From: Alphaproteobacteria bacterium
Lineage (GTDB): Bacteria; Myxococcota_A; UBA796; GCA-2862545
NCBI GenBank assembly: GCA_020632915.1
Contig: JACKEP010000026.1
Location: forward strand, 1 to 64,000
Direction of reading: 5' to 3'
DNA: 64,000 bases
The notes beneath the pieces are model-generated. The model did no database searches. It was not told where the DNA came from and worked only from the letters and a program-made list of their open reading frames with translations. A program made the position numbers and the translations under genes. Positions 41,729 to 51,186 of this stretch are shown one piece after another. Numbering within the stretch: position 1 is the stretch's first letter; every line of letters starts with the position of its first letter.

Positions 41729-43851
41729 TGCGCGCCGGGCTGGCGACGCGCGCGGCGCTCCTGCTCCTCGGAGCCGGCTGCGGGACGCCGTCCGACCCGG
41801 GCGACGACGACACGGCCGACACCACCGACCTGACGCCGGACACCGACACCCCGGCACGGGACGTGTCCGCCGGCGACGACGTGGAGGTCGCCCTCGACAC
41901 GCCCGCCACGCTGCATGGCGCGGCGACGGGCGACGTGGCCGACGCCACCTGGGACTTCGGCGACGGCAGCACGGCGGACGGCCTCGACGCGGTCCACACC
42001 TACGTCGCTCCGGGCAACTACGTGGCGACGCTGTCGGTGCGCTTCGAGGATGGCAGCCGTCGCACCGACACCGCGCGCGTGACGGCCTACCGGCCGGCGA
42101 GCGTGCCGCCCCCCGTCGCGGCGTCGCCGCTGGCCCTGGACGCGGCCCGCGACCGCCTGTGGGTCGCGGTGCCCGAGGCCGACCACGTGGCGGTGGTCGA
42201 CCTGCGCACCCACGACGTCGCGTACGTGCACACCTGCGACGGCCCGCGCACCGTGGCCGTCCACGACGACGTCGCGGCCGTGGCCTGCGAGGAGGACGAC
42301 ACCGTCGCGTTCTTCCAGGCGGGCGCCGCGATCGAGGCGCTGGCCGCCGTCACCACACCGCTGCCCCGCGGCAGCCGCCCCTTCGCGGTGGTCCCCCAGG
42401 GCGTCGGCTGGGCCGTCACCGCCCAGGGCACGGGCGACCTGATCCACGTCGACGACGCCTTCGACGTCACCGACGCGGCGGCCTTGGGTCCCGACCCCCG
42501 CGCGCTCGTCGTCGACGGCGCAGGCGCTGCGTACGCGACCCGGTTCCGCACCACCGGCACGACCGCCCAGGTGCTCACCACCGGCGCGCCGATCGACCTC
42601 GCGCACGACCCCGGCCCCGACTCCGACACCGGCAACCGCGGCGTGCCCACCGTGCTCCGCGCGCTCGCGGCGAGCCCTGACGGCCACACCCTGTACGTCG
42701 GCGCCACGCTCGCCAACGTCGATCGCGGCCTGTACCGGGACGGCCTGCCGCTGACCTTCGAGGCCACCGAGCGCGCCACGCTGCGGGTGGTGCGTGACGG
42801 GGTGGAGGACTTCGAGGCCCGCAAGCAGCTCGACAACCACGGCGACGTGTCGGCGCTGGCGCTGTCGCCGCGCGGCAACTGGCTGTGGATGGCCCACATG
42901 GGGACGGGCACCCTCTCCCGCCTCGACGCCTACACGCTGCGCGCGGCCGGGGTGATCCTCGACGCAGGCCACGGCGTCGACGGGCTGGCCGTCTCGCCCG
43001 ACGGCGCCACCCTGTTCGTGCACGCCTGGCTCGACCGCGAGCTGCGCGCCTACGACATCTCCGATCCGTCCATCGCCAACCCGCCGGTCGCGTGGCGGGT
43101 GGCGACGGTGGCCTCCGAGCCGCTCGCTGCCGACGTGCTCCGAGGCAAGGTGCTGTTCCACGACGCCAGCGACCGACGCCTCGCGCGCGACGGCTACCTG
43201 TCGTGCGCCGGTTGCCACCCCGACGGCCGCGACGACGGCATCACCTGGGACTTCACGGACCGCGGCGAAGGGCTGCGCAACACGATCTCGCTGCTGGGCC
43301 ACGGCGGCACCGGGCAGGGTCCGGTGCACTGGACGGGCAACTTCGACGAGATCCAGGACTTCGAGGGCGACATCCGTCACGCCCAGGGCGGCACGGGCCT
43401 GCTGGAGGAGGCCGACTGGCTGGCCACCGAGGACGCGCTGGGCGCTCCCAAGGCGGGGCGCTCCGCCGATCTCGACGCCCTCGCCGCCTACGTCGCGAGC
43501 CTCGTGCGCGCCCCGACCAGCCCCTTCGACGCCCCCGCCGGCGCCACCGACCTCGCCGACACCCGGCGCTGCACGACCTGCCACACGCCCGGCCCGTGGA
43601 CCGACTCGACGCTCGACCAGCGGCACGACGTCGGCACGATCGGCCCAGGCTCCGGGCAGCGCCGGGGCGGCACGCTGGACGGCTTCGACACCCCCACCCT
43701 GGTGGGCACGTTCCTGACGGCGCCCTACCTGCACGACGGGTCCGCCCCCACCGTCGAGGACGCGATCCGCGCGCACGATCCGGCCGTCACCGGCGGCTCG
43801 CTCGACGCCGACGACGTCGCCGCGCTGGCCGCGCTGGTGCGGTCGCTCTGA
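41728..43851 (+). CDS. Lipoprotein with PKD domain, beta-propeller and dihaem cytochrome c domain
   Basis: The 707-aa protein has a signal ending LLLGAGC, a PKD domain (ATWDFGDGSTADG, about residues 70-110), a beta-propeller (blades such as ALAASPDGHTLYVG) and a C-terminal di-haem cytochrome c domain with CAGCH (493-497) and CTTCH (615-619). The last resembles MauG/cytochrome c peroxidase-type proteins, but a second-haem Tyr or Trp typical of MauG was not confirmed. Its start overlaps the LVIVD gene stop by one base. It probably carries electrons to or from a surface acceptor, or breaks peroxide; both are inferences. Confidence 0.85.
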   Translation: MRAGLATRAALLLLGAGCGTPSDPGDDDTADTTDLTPDTDTPARDVSAGDDVEVALDTPATLHGAATGDVADATWDFGDGSTADGLDAVHTYVAPGNYVATLSVRFEDGSRRTDTARVTAYRPASVPPPVAASPLALDAARDRLWVAVPEADHVAVVDLRTHDVAYVHTCDGPRTVAVHDDVAAVACEEDDTVAFFQAGAAIEALAAVTTPLPRGSRPFAVVPQGVGWAVTAQGTGDLIHVDDAFDVTDAAALGPDPRALVVDGAGAAYATRFRTTGTTAQVLTTGAPIDLAHDPGPDSDTGNRGVPTVLRALAASPDGHTLYVGATLANVDRGLYRDGLPLTFEATERATLRVVRDGVEDFEARKQLDNHGDVSALALSPRGNWLWMAHMGTGTLSRLDAYTLRAAGVILDAGHGVDGLAVSPDGATLFVHAWLDRELRAYDISDPSIANPPVAWRVATVASEPLAADVLRGKVLFHDASDRRLARDGYLSCAGCHPDGRDDGITWDFTDRGEGLRNTISLLGHGGTGQGPVHWTGNFDEIQDFEGDIRHAQGGTGLLEEADWLATEDALGAPKAGRSADLDALAAYVASLVRAPTSPFDAPAGATDLADTRRCTTCHTPGPWTDSTLDQRHDVGTIGPGSGQRRGGTLDGFDTPTLVGTFLTAPYLHDGSAPTVEDAIRAHDPAVTGGSLDADDVAALAALVRSL

Positions 43852-43866
43852 CCGCGCGCCCGGTCA
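43849..43866. terminator. Small hairpin between convergent genes
   Basis: TGACCG and CGGTCA form a 6-bp stem around CGCGCC, spanning the two convergent stop codons. No T-run. A weak candidate for a two-way terminator. Confidence 0.3.
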
Positions 43867-44550
43867 GCCGATCGGGTGGGCCAGCACCGCGTCGTAGAAG
43901 AGGGCCTCGAGCTGGTAGCAGAGGCGCACGGCGTCGGTCGCCGCCTGGGCCGTGGCCCGATCCGGCACGAGGCGTCGCAGCAGATCGGTCGTGGCCCGCT
44001 CGGCGGGCTCCAGCGCGTCGTGGAACGCGAAGAAGCGGATGGCCTCGTCCGACAGCCCGACCACCTCCAGCAGGTCGCGCTCGATGCGCCCGCAGATCTC
44101 GAGGAAGATGGTCTCGCTGGCCCCGATGCACGCCACCGTCTCGACGAAGCTGCTGCGGCACAGGTGGTAGTAGAACTGGGTGGTGAGGCCGGCGCAGCCC
44201 GGGAGCGGGACGACGCGATCGAAGTCGGCGCGGGTCAGGCCCAGCGCGACCCCAAGGTCGACGATCAGGTCGAGCGCGCCCGCCTTGGGCACCAGCTTGC
44301 GGATCAGGTGGTCCGCGGCGTCCGGATCGGGCGCCTTGGCGATGGCGAGGCCGTCGAGGCGATGGACCTCGCGGATGAGCCAGGCATCCTGCAGCGCGAA
44401 CTGCCGCAGGTGCGCCCGCGTGGTGCTGCCGGTGTGCAGGCCCGTCCACAGCGGATGGTCGAGCAGCGCGCGCCGCAGATCGGACAGGTCCTCCGTGAGC
44501 AGGCCATCGAGGAACCCCGTCCCCACGCCGTGTCCGTAGCGAGCCGTCAT
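43864..44550 (-). CDS. TenA/PqqC-like haem-oxygenase-fold protein
   Basis: The 228-aa all-helical protein has FALQDAWLIREV near residue 45, like the TenA motif, and FFAFHDALEPAERA near the end, the pattern of iron-containing members of the haem-oxygenase-like superfamily (PqqC, TenA, CADD). It is therefore either a TenA-like aminohydrolase or a di-iron oxidase. No thiamine or PQQ gene is adjacent, so the substrate is open. Two in-frame ATGs lie together; the second, at 44550, is five bases after GGAGG and is preferred. Confidence 0.72.
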   Translation of the reverse strand: MTARYGHGVGTGFLDGLLTEDLSDLRRALLDHPLWTGLHTGSTTRAHLRQFALQDAWLIREVHRLDGLAIAKAPDPDAADHLIRKLVPKAGALDLIVDLGVALGLTRADFDRVVPLPGCAGLTTQFYYHLCRSSFVETVACIGASETIFLEICGRIERDLLEVVGLSDEAIRFFAFHDALEPAERATTDLLRRLVPDRATAQAATDAVRLCYQLEALFYDAVLAHPIG

Positions 44551-44639
44551 CATCGCCTCCGTCGGGCCGGTGCGCGGCGTGCGTGGCTGCGGGCCGCGTC
44601 GGCGGCGTGCTATGGCACGGCCCACCCCCTGGAGCACCC

Positions 44640-45128
44640 ATGTCGCTGCTGCTGAGCCTCCTGCTGGGCACGGCCCAGGCCGCGCCCGAGATGATCCCGA
44701 TCACCGACGTCGACCTCGTCGGCCGCGCCGCCCCGCTGTTCGACGGCGAGATCTTCGGCGGCGGCGCCTTCAAGCTCGAAGACCAGCGGGGCAAGACGGT
44801 GGTGCTGTCGTTCTGGGCGAGCTGGTGCGGTCCGTGCCGCCACGAGCTCCCGGCCCTGTCGGCCTACGCCAAGGAGCACCCCGAGCTCGCCGTGTTCGCC
44901 GTCAACGTCGACCGCGACCCGGCGCAGGCCCGCCGCTTCCTGGCCCAGGTGCCGCTCGAGCTCCCCGTGGTGTGGGACAACACCGCGGCCGCCCTCGGCT
45001 CGTACGAGGTGGTGTCGATGCCGACGATGTTCGTCCTCGACCGGAACCTCACGGTCAAGTGGCGCAAGGTCGGCTTCTCGTCTGAGCGCGGCCTGTCCGA
45101 GCTCCAGCAGACCCTCGCGGAGATGTGA
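44640..45128 (+). CDS. TlpA-like thioredoxin-fold protein, exported
   Basis: The 162-aa protein has a short signal peptide (LLLSLLLGTAQA) and a thioredoxin domain with WCGPC near residue 65, then SMPTMFVLD with the cis-Pro. It should reduce disulfides or move electrons in the periplasm, as TlpA and ResA do. It lies four bases before the VKOR-DsbA-FGE fusion gene, so both belong to one thiol-redox operon. TATGGC at 44611 is a possible -10; GGAG lies before the ATG. Confidence 0.88.
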   Translation: MSLLLSLLLGTAQAAPEMIPITDVDLVGRAAPLFDGEIFGGGAFKLEDQRGKTVVLSFWASWCGPCRHELPALSAYAKEHPELAVFAVNVDRDPAQARRFLAQVPLELPVVWDNTAAALGSYEVVSMPTMFVLDRNLTVKWRKVGFSSERGLSELQQTLAEM

Positions 45129-45132
45129 CCCG

Positions 45133-47040
45133 ATGTCAGGCTCCACCGACCCGTCGTCCCCCGCCCGCCCGCACCGCCCGTGGGCCCTGGGGCTGCTGAT
45201 CGTGCTGATGTTCCTCGGCTCGGCCGTGGGCGTCTACATGGCGCGCCACCACGAGGTCGAGCTGTACGGCGGCGAGGCCTACCAGGGCGAGCACCTCATC
45301 GGCTGCGAGGAAGCGGCCGGCGTGTCGTGCGACATCGTCAACACGTCCGAGTGGTCCGAGATCCTCGGCGTCCCCACGTTCGCGTGGGCCGTGCCCACCT
45401 ACCTGCTCATCGCCCTGCTCGCGGGCCTCGCGATGCGCGGCCAGCACCGCTTCAAGCCAATCATCGCCCTGATGGGCGTCGGTGCCGTCGGGTTGTCGGT
45501 GTGGCTGTACTACGTCTCGGTCTACCAGCTCGGCTACGTGTGCCTGTGGTGCATGCGACTGTACGGGATCAACCTGTCGATCCTCGTGCTGTCGCTGGTG
45601 TCGGGGATCACCCGTGACGACCTGCCGCAGGGGCGCCAGCTCGGCGTCGCCGCCGGTGGGTTCGCCGTGCTCGCCGGGCTCATGCTCGCGGTGCAGCAGG
45701 GCTTTCGCGCCCACCTCCTCGACGGCGCGCCCGCCATGGCCGCCCTCGCCGAGGCCACCGACAAGGCCGAGGAGATCTCGGGCGCCGACCCCACGGGACC
45801 CGCCCCGGCCCTGGCCTTCGACGTCACCACCGAGGACGGCAACAAGGCACGCATCGAGATCCACCCCGACGACGCCTGGAAGGGCAACCCCGAGGCCAAG
45901 GTCGCCATCGTCGAGTTCGGCGACTTCGAGTGCGGCTACTGCAAGCGGGCCAGCTTCCAGCTCCGTCGCCTGTACGAGGCCTACAAGGACGACATCGTCT
46001 TCGTGTACAAGAACTTCCCGCTCGACCCGGCGTGCAACCCCGGCGTGAACAACAAGCGGCACGCCTACGCCTGCACGGCCCACTTCGCGGCGGTGTGCGC
46101 CCAGCAGCAGGGCAAGTTCTGGGCCTACCACGACCTGCTCTACAAGAACAACCACCAGCTCCACGACGACAACCTGCTCGCCTACGCCGAGGCGGTGGGC
46201 CTCGACATGAACGCGTTCAAGGCGTGCATGGGCACCCCCGCACCGCGCGACAAGGTCCGTTCCAACGGCGAAGACGGCCAGGCCGTCGACACGCACGGCA
46301 CGCCCCGCGTCTGGATCGACGGCAAGCTCTACCGGTCCGGCACGAGCGCCGAGCAGATGGCGCGGGCCATCGAGGCCGCCCTCGGCCACGACGCGTCGCA
46401 GGCCGCGCAGGCCGCCGCCAAGATGCGCGAGGAGCTGCCCCGCGTGGTGCCGATCCCCGGCGACGTGCCGCCGATGCAGCACATCGTGCAGGGATCCCTG
46501 GACTTCTGGATCGACACCTTTGAGTCGTCGCTCGTCGAGGGCACGGCCGCCTCGGGCAAGCACGAGATCCCCGCCACCAACATGAGCTGGTTCGGCGCCC
46601 ACGACGCCTGCACCAAGGCCGGCAAGCGCATGTGCACCGAGCAGGAGTGGGTCGCCGCGTGCCAGGGTGCCGAGCCCATCGACGACGACGGCGACGGCGA
46701 GTTCGCCGACGACATGATCGAGGGCAACGCCTACCCCTACGCCGACTTCCACACGCCCGGCCTGTGCTGGGACGGCAAGGACGGCCCGCCGGCCAGCCCC
46801 GATCAGCCCTGGCGCCCCGTCTACACCGGCGAGATGCCCGGCTGCGTCACCGCCTCCGGCGTGTACGACCTCACCGGCAACGTCGAGGAGTGGGTCGGCG
46901 CCACCGAGGCCAGCGCCGTGTTGCTCGGCGGGGCGTTCGACACCGCCGACGACCACGCCCGCTGCTACCGCCGCAACGACACCTTCGGCGCCGGCTACAA
47001 CAACCAGCGCACCGGCTTCCGCTGCTGCCGCAACCCCTGA
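45133..47040 (+). CDS. VKOR-DsbA-FGE-like triple fusion (disulfide formation plus FGE-sulfatase domain)
   Basis: The 635-aa protein joins three modules. Residues 15-190 form a VKOR domain with several membrane segments, loop cysteines 58 and 66 and the quinone-side CLWC (137-140). Residues about 230-415 form a DsbA-like thioredoxin domain with CGYC (267-270) and a cis-Pro in GTPRVW. Residues about 445-635 form an FGE-sulfatase/SUMF1-like domain (DLTGNVEEWV, GFRCC at the end). VKOR-DsbA fusions are known; the added FGE-like domain is unusual. A thiol-rich periplasmic oxidation machine is likely. Whether the last domain makes formylglycine cannot be told: RCYRR may hold one active Cys. It is preceded by the TlpA-like gene. 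Confidence 0.88.
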   Translation: MSGSTDPSSPARPHRPWALGLLIVLMFLGSAVGVYMARHHEVELYGGEAYQGEHLIGCEEAAGVSCDIVNTSEWSEILGVPTFAWAVPTYLLIALLAGLAMRGQHRFKPIIALMGVGAVGLSVWLYYVSVYQLGYVCLWCMRLYGINLSILVLSLVSGITRDDLPQGRQLGVAAGGFAVLAGLMLAVQQGFRAHLLDGAPAMAALAEATDKAEEISGADPTGPAPALAFDVTTEDGNKARIEIHPDDAWKGNPEAKVAIVEFGDFECGYCKRASFQLRRLYEAYKDDIVFVYKNFPLDPACNPGVNNKRHAYACTAHFAAVCAQQQGKFWAYHDLLYKNNHQLHDDNLLAYAEAVGLDMNAFKACMGTPAPRDKVRSNGEDGQAVDTHGTPRVWIDGKLYRSGTSAEQMARAIEAALGHDASQAAQAAAKMREELPRVVPIPGDVPPMQHIVQGSLDFWIDTFESSLVEGTAASGKHEIPATNMSWFGAHDACTKAGKRMCTEQEWVAACQGAEPIDDDGDGEFADDMIEGNAYPYADFHTPGLCWDGKDGPPASPDQPWRPVYTGEMPGCVTASGVYDLTGNVEEWVGATEASAVLLGGAFDTADDHARCYRRNDTFGAGYNNQRTGFRCCRNP

Positions 47041-47053
47041 ACCGGTCGCGGCG

Positions 47054-49525
47054 ATGCCCGTGATCGCGCCGCTTCCGATCGACCCCGTCCTGCCCGCGAT
47101 CGTCGACGCGGTGCGGGCGGGGCACCTCGTCGTGCACGCCCCCACCGGCGCCGGCAAGACGACGCGTGTGCCCCGCGCGCTGCTCGACGCAGGCGTCACC
47201 GACGGTCGGATCGTGGTCCTGGAGCCGCGTCGGGTGGCGGCCCGCGCGGCCGCGGCGCGCATGGCCGAGGAGCTCGGCGAGTCGGTCGGGGAGACCGTCG
47301 GCTACCAGGTGCGCCTGGAGCGCCGGGCGAGCGCGCGCACCCGCGTCCTGGTGGTGACCGAGGGCGTGCTGCTCCGCCAGCTGGTCGCCGACCCGTTCCT
47401 GGACGGCGTCGGCGTGGTCGTCGTCGACGAGGTCCACGAGCGCAGCGTCGACGCCGACCTGTCGCTGGCGATGCTCCGACACCTGCACGCGCAGGTCCGC
47501 CCCGACCTGCGGCTCGTGGCGATGTCGGCCACGGCCGACACGGCGCGGCTGGCGACCTTCCTCGACGCGCCCGTGGTGCGGTCCGAGGGGCGGACGTTCC
47601 CCGTCGACGTCCGCTACCTGCCGCGGCCGGACGACCGCGACCTCGAGGTCCGCGTGGCCGACGCGGTGGTCACCGCGCTCGCCGCCCACCCGGGCGATGT
47701 GCTCGTGTTCCTCCCCGGCGCGGGAGAGATCCGACGCGCAGCCGCGCTGCTGGCGGGTCGGGTCGGGGACGTCGACGTGGTCGAGCTGCACGGGCGCCTG
47801 CCGCCGGACCAGCAGGACCGGGCGCTGCGACCGGGCCCCCGGCGGCGGGTGGTGCTGTCGACCAACGTCGCCGAGACGAGCGTGACCATCCCGGGGGTGA
47901 CGAGTGTGGTGGACGCCGGACTGGTGCGCACGCTGCAGCACGCACCCTCGCGCGGCCTCGATCGGCTCGTGGTCGTGCCGTGCAGCAAGGCCTCCGCGGA
48001 CCAGCGCGCCGGACGCGCGGGCCGCACGGCGCCGGGGGTGGCGTGGCGCCTGTGGACCGAGCGCCAGCACCACGCGCGCCCCGACCACGACGCCCCCGAG
48101 GTCCTCCGCGTCGATCTGTCCGGCCCGCTGCTCGCGCTGCACGCCTGGGGCGAGCCCGACCCCGCCGCGTTCCCCTGGCTGGAGGCCCCGCCGGCCCACG
48201 CGATCGCCGCCGCCGAGGAGCTGCTCACCCGCCTCGGCGCGCTCGACGGGGGGCGTCTGTCGCCCGTGGGCCAGGCGATGGCCGCCCTGCCCGTGCACCC
48301 GCGCCTCGCCCGTCTCCTGGTGGCCGCCCACCGCGCCGGCGTGGTGAGCGAGGCCGCCGAGATCGCAGCGCTGCTCGGCGATCGCCTGCCGCTGCGGCGC
48401 GACGGTCCCGCGCGCCACCGCAGCGACGACGATCTGGAGGACCTGCGCGACGCGCTGCACCGCCCCGGACGCCACGGCTGGCAGCCCGTGTCGCCAGGGG
48501 CCGTCGATCGCAGCCTGCTCGTGGCCCGGCAGCTCGCCGACCGCACCACCCGGGCGCTCGGCCCCGCACCCGCACCGGGCACCCCCGAGGACCTGCGCCG
48601 CGCGCTCCTCGCCGGGTGGCCCGATCGCGTGGCCTGCCAGCGAGGCCAGGGGCTGCTGCTGGCCACGGGTCGCGGCGCCCGGCGGTCCCCGCGATCGGCG
48701 GTCGACGCCCCGTGGATCGTGGCCGTGGAGGTCGTCGACGACGCGGGCGCGGAGGCCCAGGTGCACCTCGCCTGCGCCATCGACCCGGCCTGGTTGCCCG
48801 TGACCACCGCGATCGAGGTCACCTACGACCCCGAACGCGATCGCGTGGTCGGCGCGCGTCGCACCCGCTGGATGGCGCTGGTGGTCGACGCCCAGGAGGG
48901 CGTGGAGGCACCGGCCGATGCGGTCCACGCGGCCCTGGTCGACGCGGTCCGTGCCGACCCTGCTCGCGCGCGCCCGAAGGACGACGCCGACCTCGACCGC
49001 CTCCTCGGCCGCCTCGCGTTCCTCGCGCGGGTGCGTCCGGACGTGGGCCTGCCCGCTGTCGACGCGGACGGCCTGGCCGAGGTTGCCGCCGAGCTCGCGG
49101 TCGGCCGACGCAGCCTCGCCGAGCTGCGCCGGGCGCCGTGGGTCGACGCCGTGCGCGGCCGGCTGACGTGGGATCAGCGCCAGATCCTGGACACGCTGGC
49201 GCCGGAGCGGCTGGAGGTGCCGAGCGGCTCGGCGATCCGCCTGGACTACCCCCCCGAAGGCCCACCGGTGCTGGCCGTGCGCATGCAGGAGCTCTTCGGC
49301 CTCGCCCGCACGCCCACCGTCGCCGGCCAGCCGGTGCTGCTGCACCTGCTCGCGCCGAACGGACGCCCCCAGCAGGTCACCGACGACCTGCCCGGGTTCT
49401 GGGCCCGCGCGTGGCCCGAGGTCCGCAAGGAGCTGCGCGGTCGCTATCCCAAGCACGCCTGGCCCGAAGACCCGCTGACCGCCACGGCGCAGCGACGTCC
49501 CGGACGTCCGCCCCAGCGTCCGTGA
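47054..49525 (+). CDS. hrpB: ATP-dependent RNA helicase HrpB
   Basis: The 823-aa protein has the DEAH/RHA-type helicase set: P-loop TGAGKTT (31-37), DEVHER (125-130), MSAT, and QRAGRAGR in the second RecA-like domain. The C-terminal half matches HrpB, with a final PEVRKELRGRYPKHAWPEDP that resembles the HrpB end (RYPKHxWPxDP). The length is as expected (about 800-830 aa). It acts on RNA in the cytoplasm. It follows the fusion gene by 13 bases, but there is no functional link. Confidence 0.93.
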   Translation: MPVIAPLPIDPVLPAIVDAVRAGHLVVHAPTGAGKTTRVPRALLDAGVTDGRIVVLEPRRVAARAAAARMAEELGESVGETVGYQVRLERRASARTRVLVVTEGVLLRQLVADPFLDGVGVVVVDEVHERSVDADLSLAMLRHLHAQVRPDLRLVAMSATADTARLATFLDAPVVRSEGRTFPVDVRYLPRPDDRDLEVRVADAVVTALAAHPGDVLVFLPGAGEIRRAAALLAGRVGDVDVVELHGRLPPDQQDRALRPGPRRRVVLSTNVAETSVTIPGVTSVVDAGLVRTLQHAPSRGLDRLVVVPCSKASADQRAGRAGRTAPGVAWRLWTERQHHARPDHDAPEVLRVDLSGPLLALHAWGEPDPAAFPWLEAPPAHAIAAAEELLTRLGALDGGRLSPVGQAMAALPVHPRLARLLVAAHRAGVVSEAAEIAALLGDRLPLRRDGPARHRSDDDLEDLRDALHRPGRHGWQPVSPGAVDRSLLVARQLADRTTRALGPAPAPGTPEDLRRALLAGWPDRVACQRGQGLLLATGRGARRSPRSAVDAPWIVAVEVVDDAGAEAQVHLACAIDPAWLPVTTAIEVTYDPERDRVVGARRTRWMALVVDAQEGVEAPADAVHAALVDAVRADPARARPKDDADLDRLLGRLAFLARVRPDVGLPAVDADGLAEVAAELAVGRRSLAELRRAPWVDAVRGRLTWDQRQILDTLAPERLEVPSGSAIRLDYPPEGPPVLAVRMQELFGLARTPTVAGQPVLLHLLAPNGRPQQVTDDLPGFWARAWPEVRKELRGRYPKHAWPEDPLTATAQRRPGRPPQRP

Positions 49526-49575
49526 GCGGCTTCGCCCCGCCGTCACCCACCGTGGCGACGCCTCCGAGCCTGCGC

Positions 49576-49581
49576 TACCCT
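49576..49581 (+). promoter_or_regulatory. Candidate -10 box (TACCCT)
   Basis: TACCCT lies 22 bases before the ATG of the M64 peptidase gene, between it and the hrpB stop. No -35 is clear. Confidence 0.3.
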
Positions 49582-49602
49582 GACGCCCTCCGGAGGTCCG
49601 CG

Positions 49603-51186
49603 ATGCTCGCCCTGATGCTGGCGCTCGTCGCCAGCACGGCCCAGGCCGGCACGCTGCGCGCGACGGTGCGGATCGACGATGGCCAGGTCACCGTGGTGCG
49701 GGCCACCGCGCTCGACGGCGACGTCCCCGCGACCGAGGGCGTGGTCGAGGTGATGGGCGCCGACGGCACCGTGCTCTCCACCGGCGCCCTGCCCCCACTG
49801 CTCACGTTCCGCAGCGTGCTCACACCCGACGGCGGGTCGGAGACGGTGCGCGTCGACAGCCCGTGGGCGCGCGTGGCGCTCCCGTGGCCCGAGGGTGCCA
49901 CCGGCTTGCGGTTCACCGACGACGGCCCGGTGGCGCCGGTCCTCGCCCAACAGGGCTTCGACCCCGGCAACGCCATCGCGGTGCTGTCGTCGGGCCCGTC
50001 CGACCGCCGCCTCGATCTGGTGTTCTTCTCCGAGGGCTACGCGGACGGCGAGCAGGCGCGCTTCGACGCCGACGTCGACCGCGTGGTCGACCACATGACG
50101 TCGGTGGAGCCGTGGGCCACCTACCAGGGCATGCTCAACACGTGGAAGGTGTGGCTGCCGTCTGCCGACTCGGGCATCGACCCCAGCCCGGACCAGGACG
50201 TCGCCGACACGGTGTTCGGCTGCCACTACAACTGCGCGCTCGGCGGGCAGGCGGTGTCGCGGCTGATCTGCTGCGACGAGGAGACCGTCCTCGACGTCAT
50301 CGACAGCGAGGCGCCGTTCGCCGACGGCGTGATGGTGCTGGCCAACGCCGACACGTACGGCGGCTCGGGCGGCGCCACCTACTCGGTGGCTGCCATGGGC
50401 GATCCGGCGTCGCTCCAGGTCGCCGTCCACGAGCTCGGCCACACCCTCATCGGTCTGTGGGACGAGTACCCCTACGGCCTCGAGGGCGACCCGGACGGCT
50501 ACATCTCGCCCAACTGCGCGCCCCAGGACCGCCCGGTGTCGTGGGGGGCGTGGCTCGACGCCGGCCCGATCGACTGGGAGGCGTGGCACACCATCCAGGA
50601 GCTGCCTCCCCGCCAGCGCGGCGACACGGCGTGTGACGGCCGCGACGGCGCCGTGTCGGCCGACATGGTGTGCGCCTACCCCACCTGCTCGTTCTCCAAC
50701 TGGGTCCGGCCCACCGCCGGCAGCTGCATGATGTACGCCCTGCAGGACGGCTACTGCCCCGTGTGCCAGGAGGACGTGATCAAGGCGCTGTACAAGGCGC
50801 TCGACGGCCACGTCGTCACCAGCGCCGACCCCGAGGTCGGCAGCAAGGTGGTCGTCGACGAAGGGCAGGAGCAGCTGTTCACCGTCGACGTCGCCGGTCC
50901 CGCCGACGGCCTGCAGTGGACGTGGACGAACAAGGGCAAGACCGTCGGCACCGGCCCGGACTTCGTGCTCGACGGCGACCAGAAGGTGTGCGGCGAGCTC
51001 ACCCTGACGGTCGAGGACCTCACCGCGTGGGTGCGGGACGATCCGGACGGCCTGCTCGTCAACACCGCCACGTGGGACGTGCGCACCGGCCCCTGCTGCG
51101 GCTGTGCGACCGGTGGGCCCTCGCCGGGGGCGGCGCTGCTGTTCCTGGTGCCGCTCGTGGCCCTGCGTCGACGTCGCGCCGCGTGA
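49603..51186 (+). CDS. M64-family metallopeptidase with MYXO-CTERM-like tail
   Basis: The 527-aa protein has a signal peptide (MLALMLALVASTAQA) and the zinc motif HELGH (276-280) in VAVHELGHTLIGLWDEY, characteristic of IgA-peptidase-M64-like proteins, with FFSEGYADGEQARFDAD before it. After about residue 400 comes an Ig-like part with a WTWTNKGKTVG strand. The C-terminus has GPCCGCATGG, a hydrophobic run (GAALLFLVPLVAL) and RRRR, a MYXO-CTERM-like sorting signal of Myxococcota. The protein is therefore probably anchored on the outer surface. GGAGGT precedes the ATG. The lysoplasmalogenase gene starts in its stop codon (GTGA). Confidence 0.88.
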   Translation: MLALMLALVASTAQAGTLRATVRIDDGQVTVVRATALDGDVPATEGVVEVMGADGTVLSTGALPPLLTFRSVLTPDGGSETVRVDSPWARVALPWPEGATGLRFTDDGPVAPVLAQQGFDPGNAIAVLSSGPSDRRLDLVFFSEGYADGEQARFDADVDRVVDHMTSVEPWATYQGMLNTWKVWLPSADSGIDPSPDQDVADTVFGCHYNCALGGQAVSRLICCDEETVLDVIDSEAPFADGVMVLANADTYGGSGGATYSVAAMGDPASLQVAVHELGHTLIGLWDEYPYGLEGDPDGYISPNCAPQDRPVSWGAWLDAGPIDWEAWHTIQELPPRQRGDTACDGRDGAVSADMVCAYPTCSFSNWVRPTAGSCMMYALQDGYCPVCQEDVIKALYKALDGHVVTSADPEVGSKVVVDEGQEQLFTVDVAGPADGLQWTWTNKGKTVGTGPDFVLDGDQKVCGELTLTVEDLTAWVRDDPDGLLVNTATWDVRTGPCCGCATGGPSPGAALLFLVPLVALRRRRAA

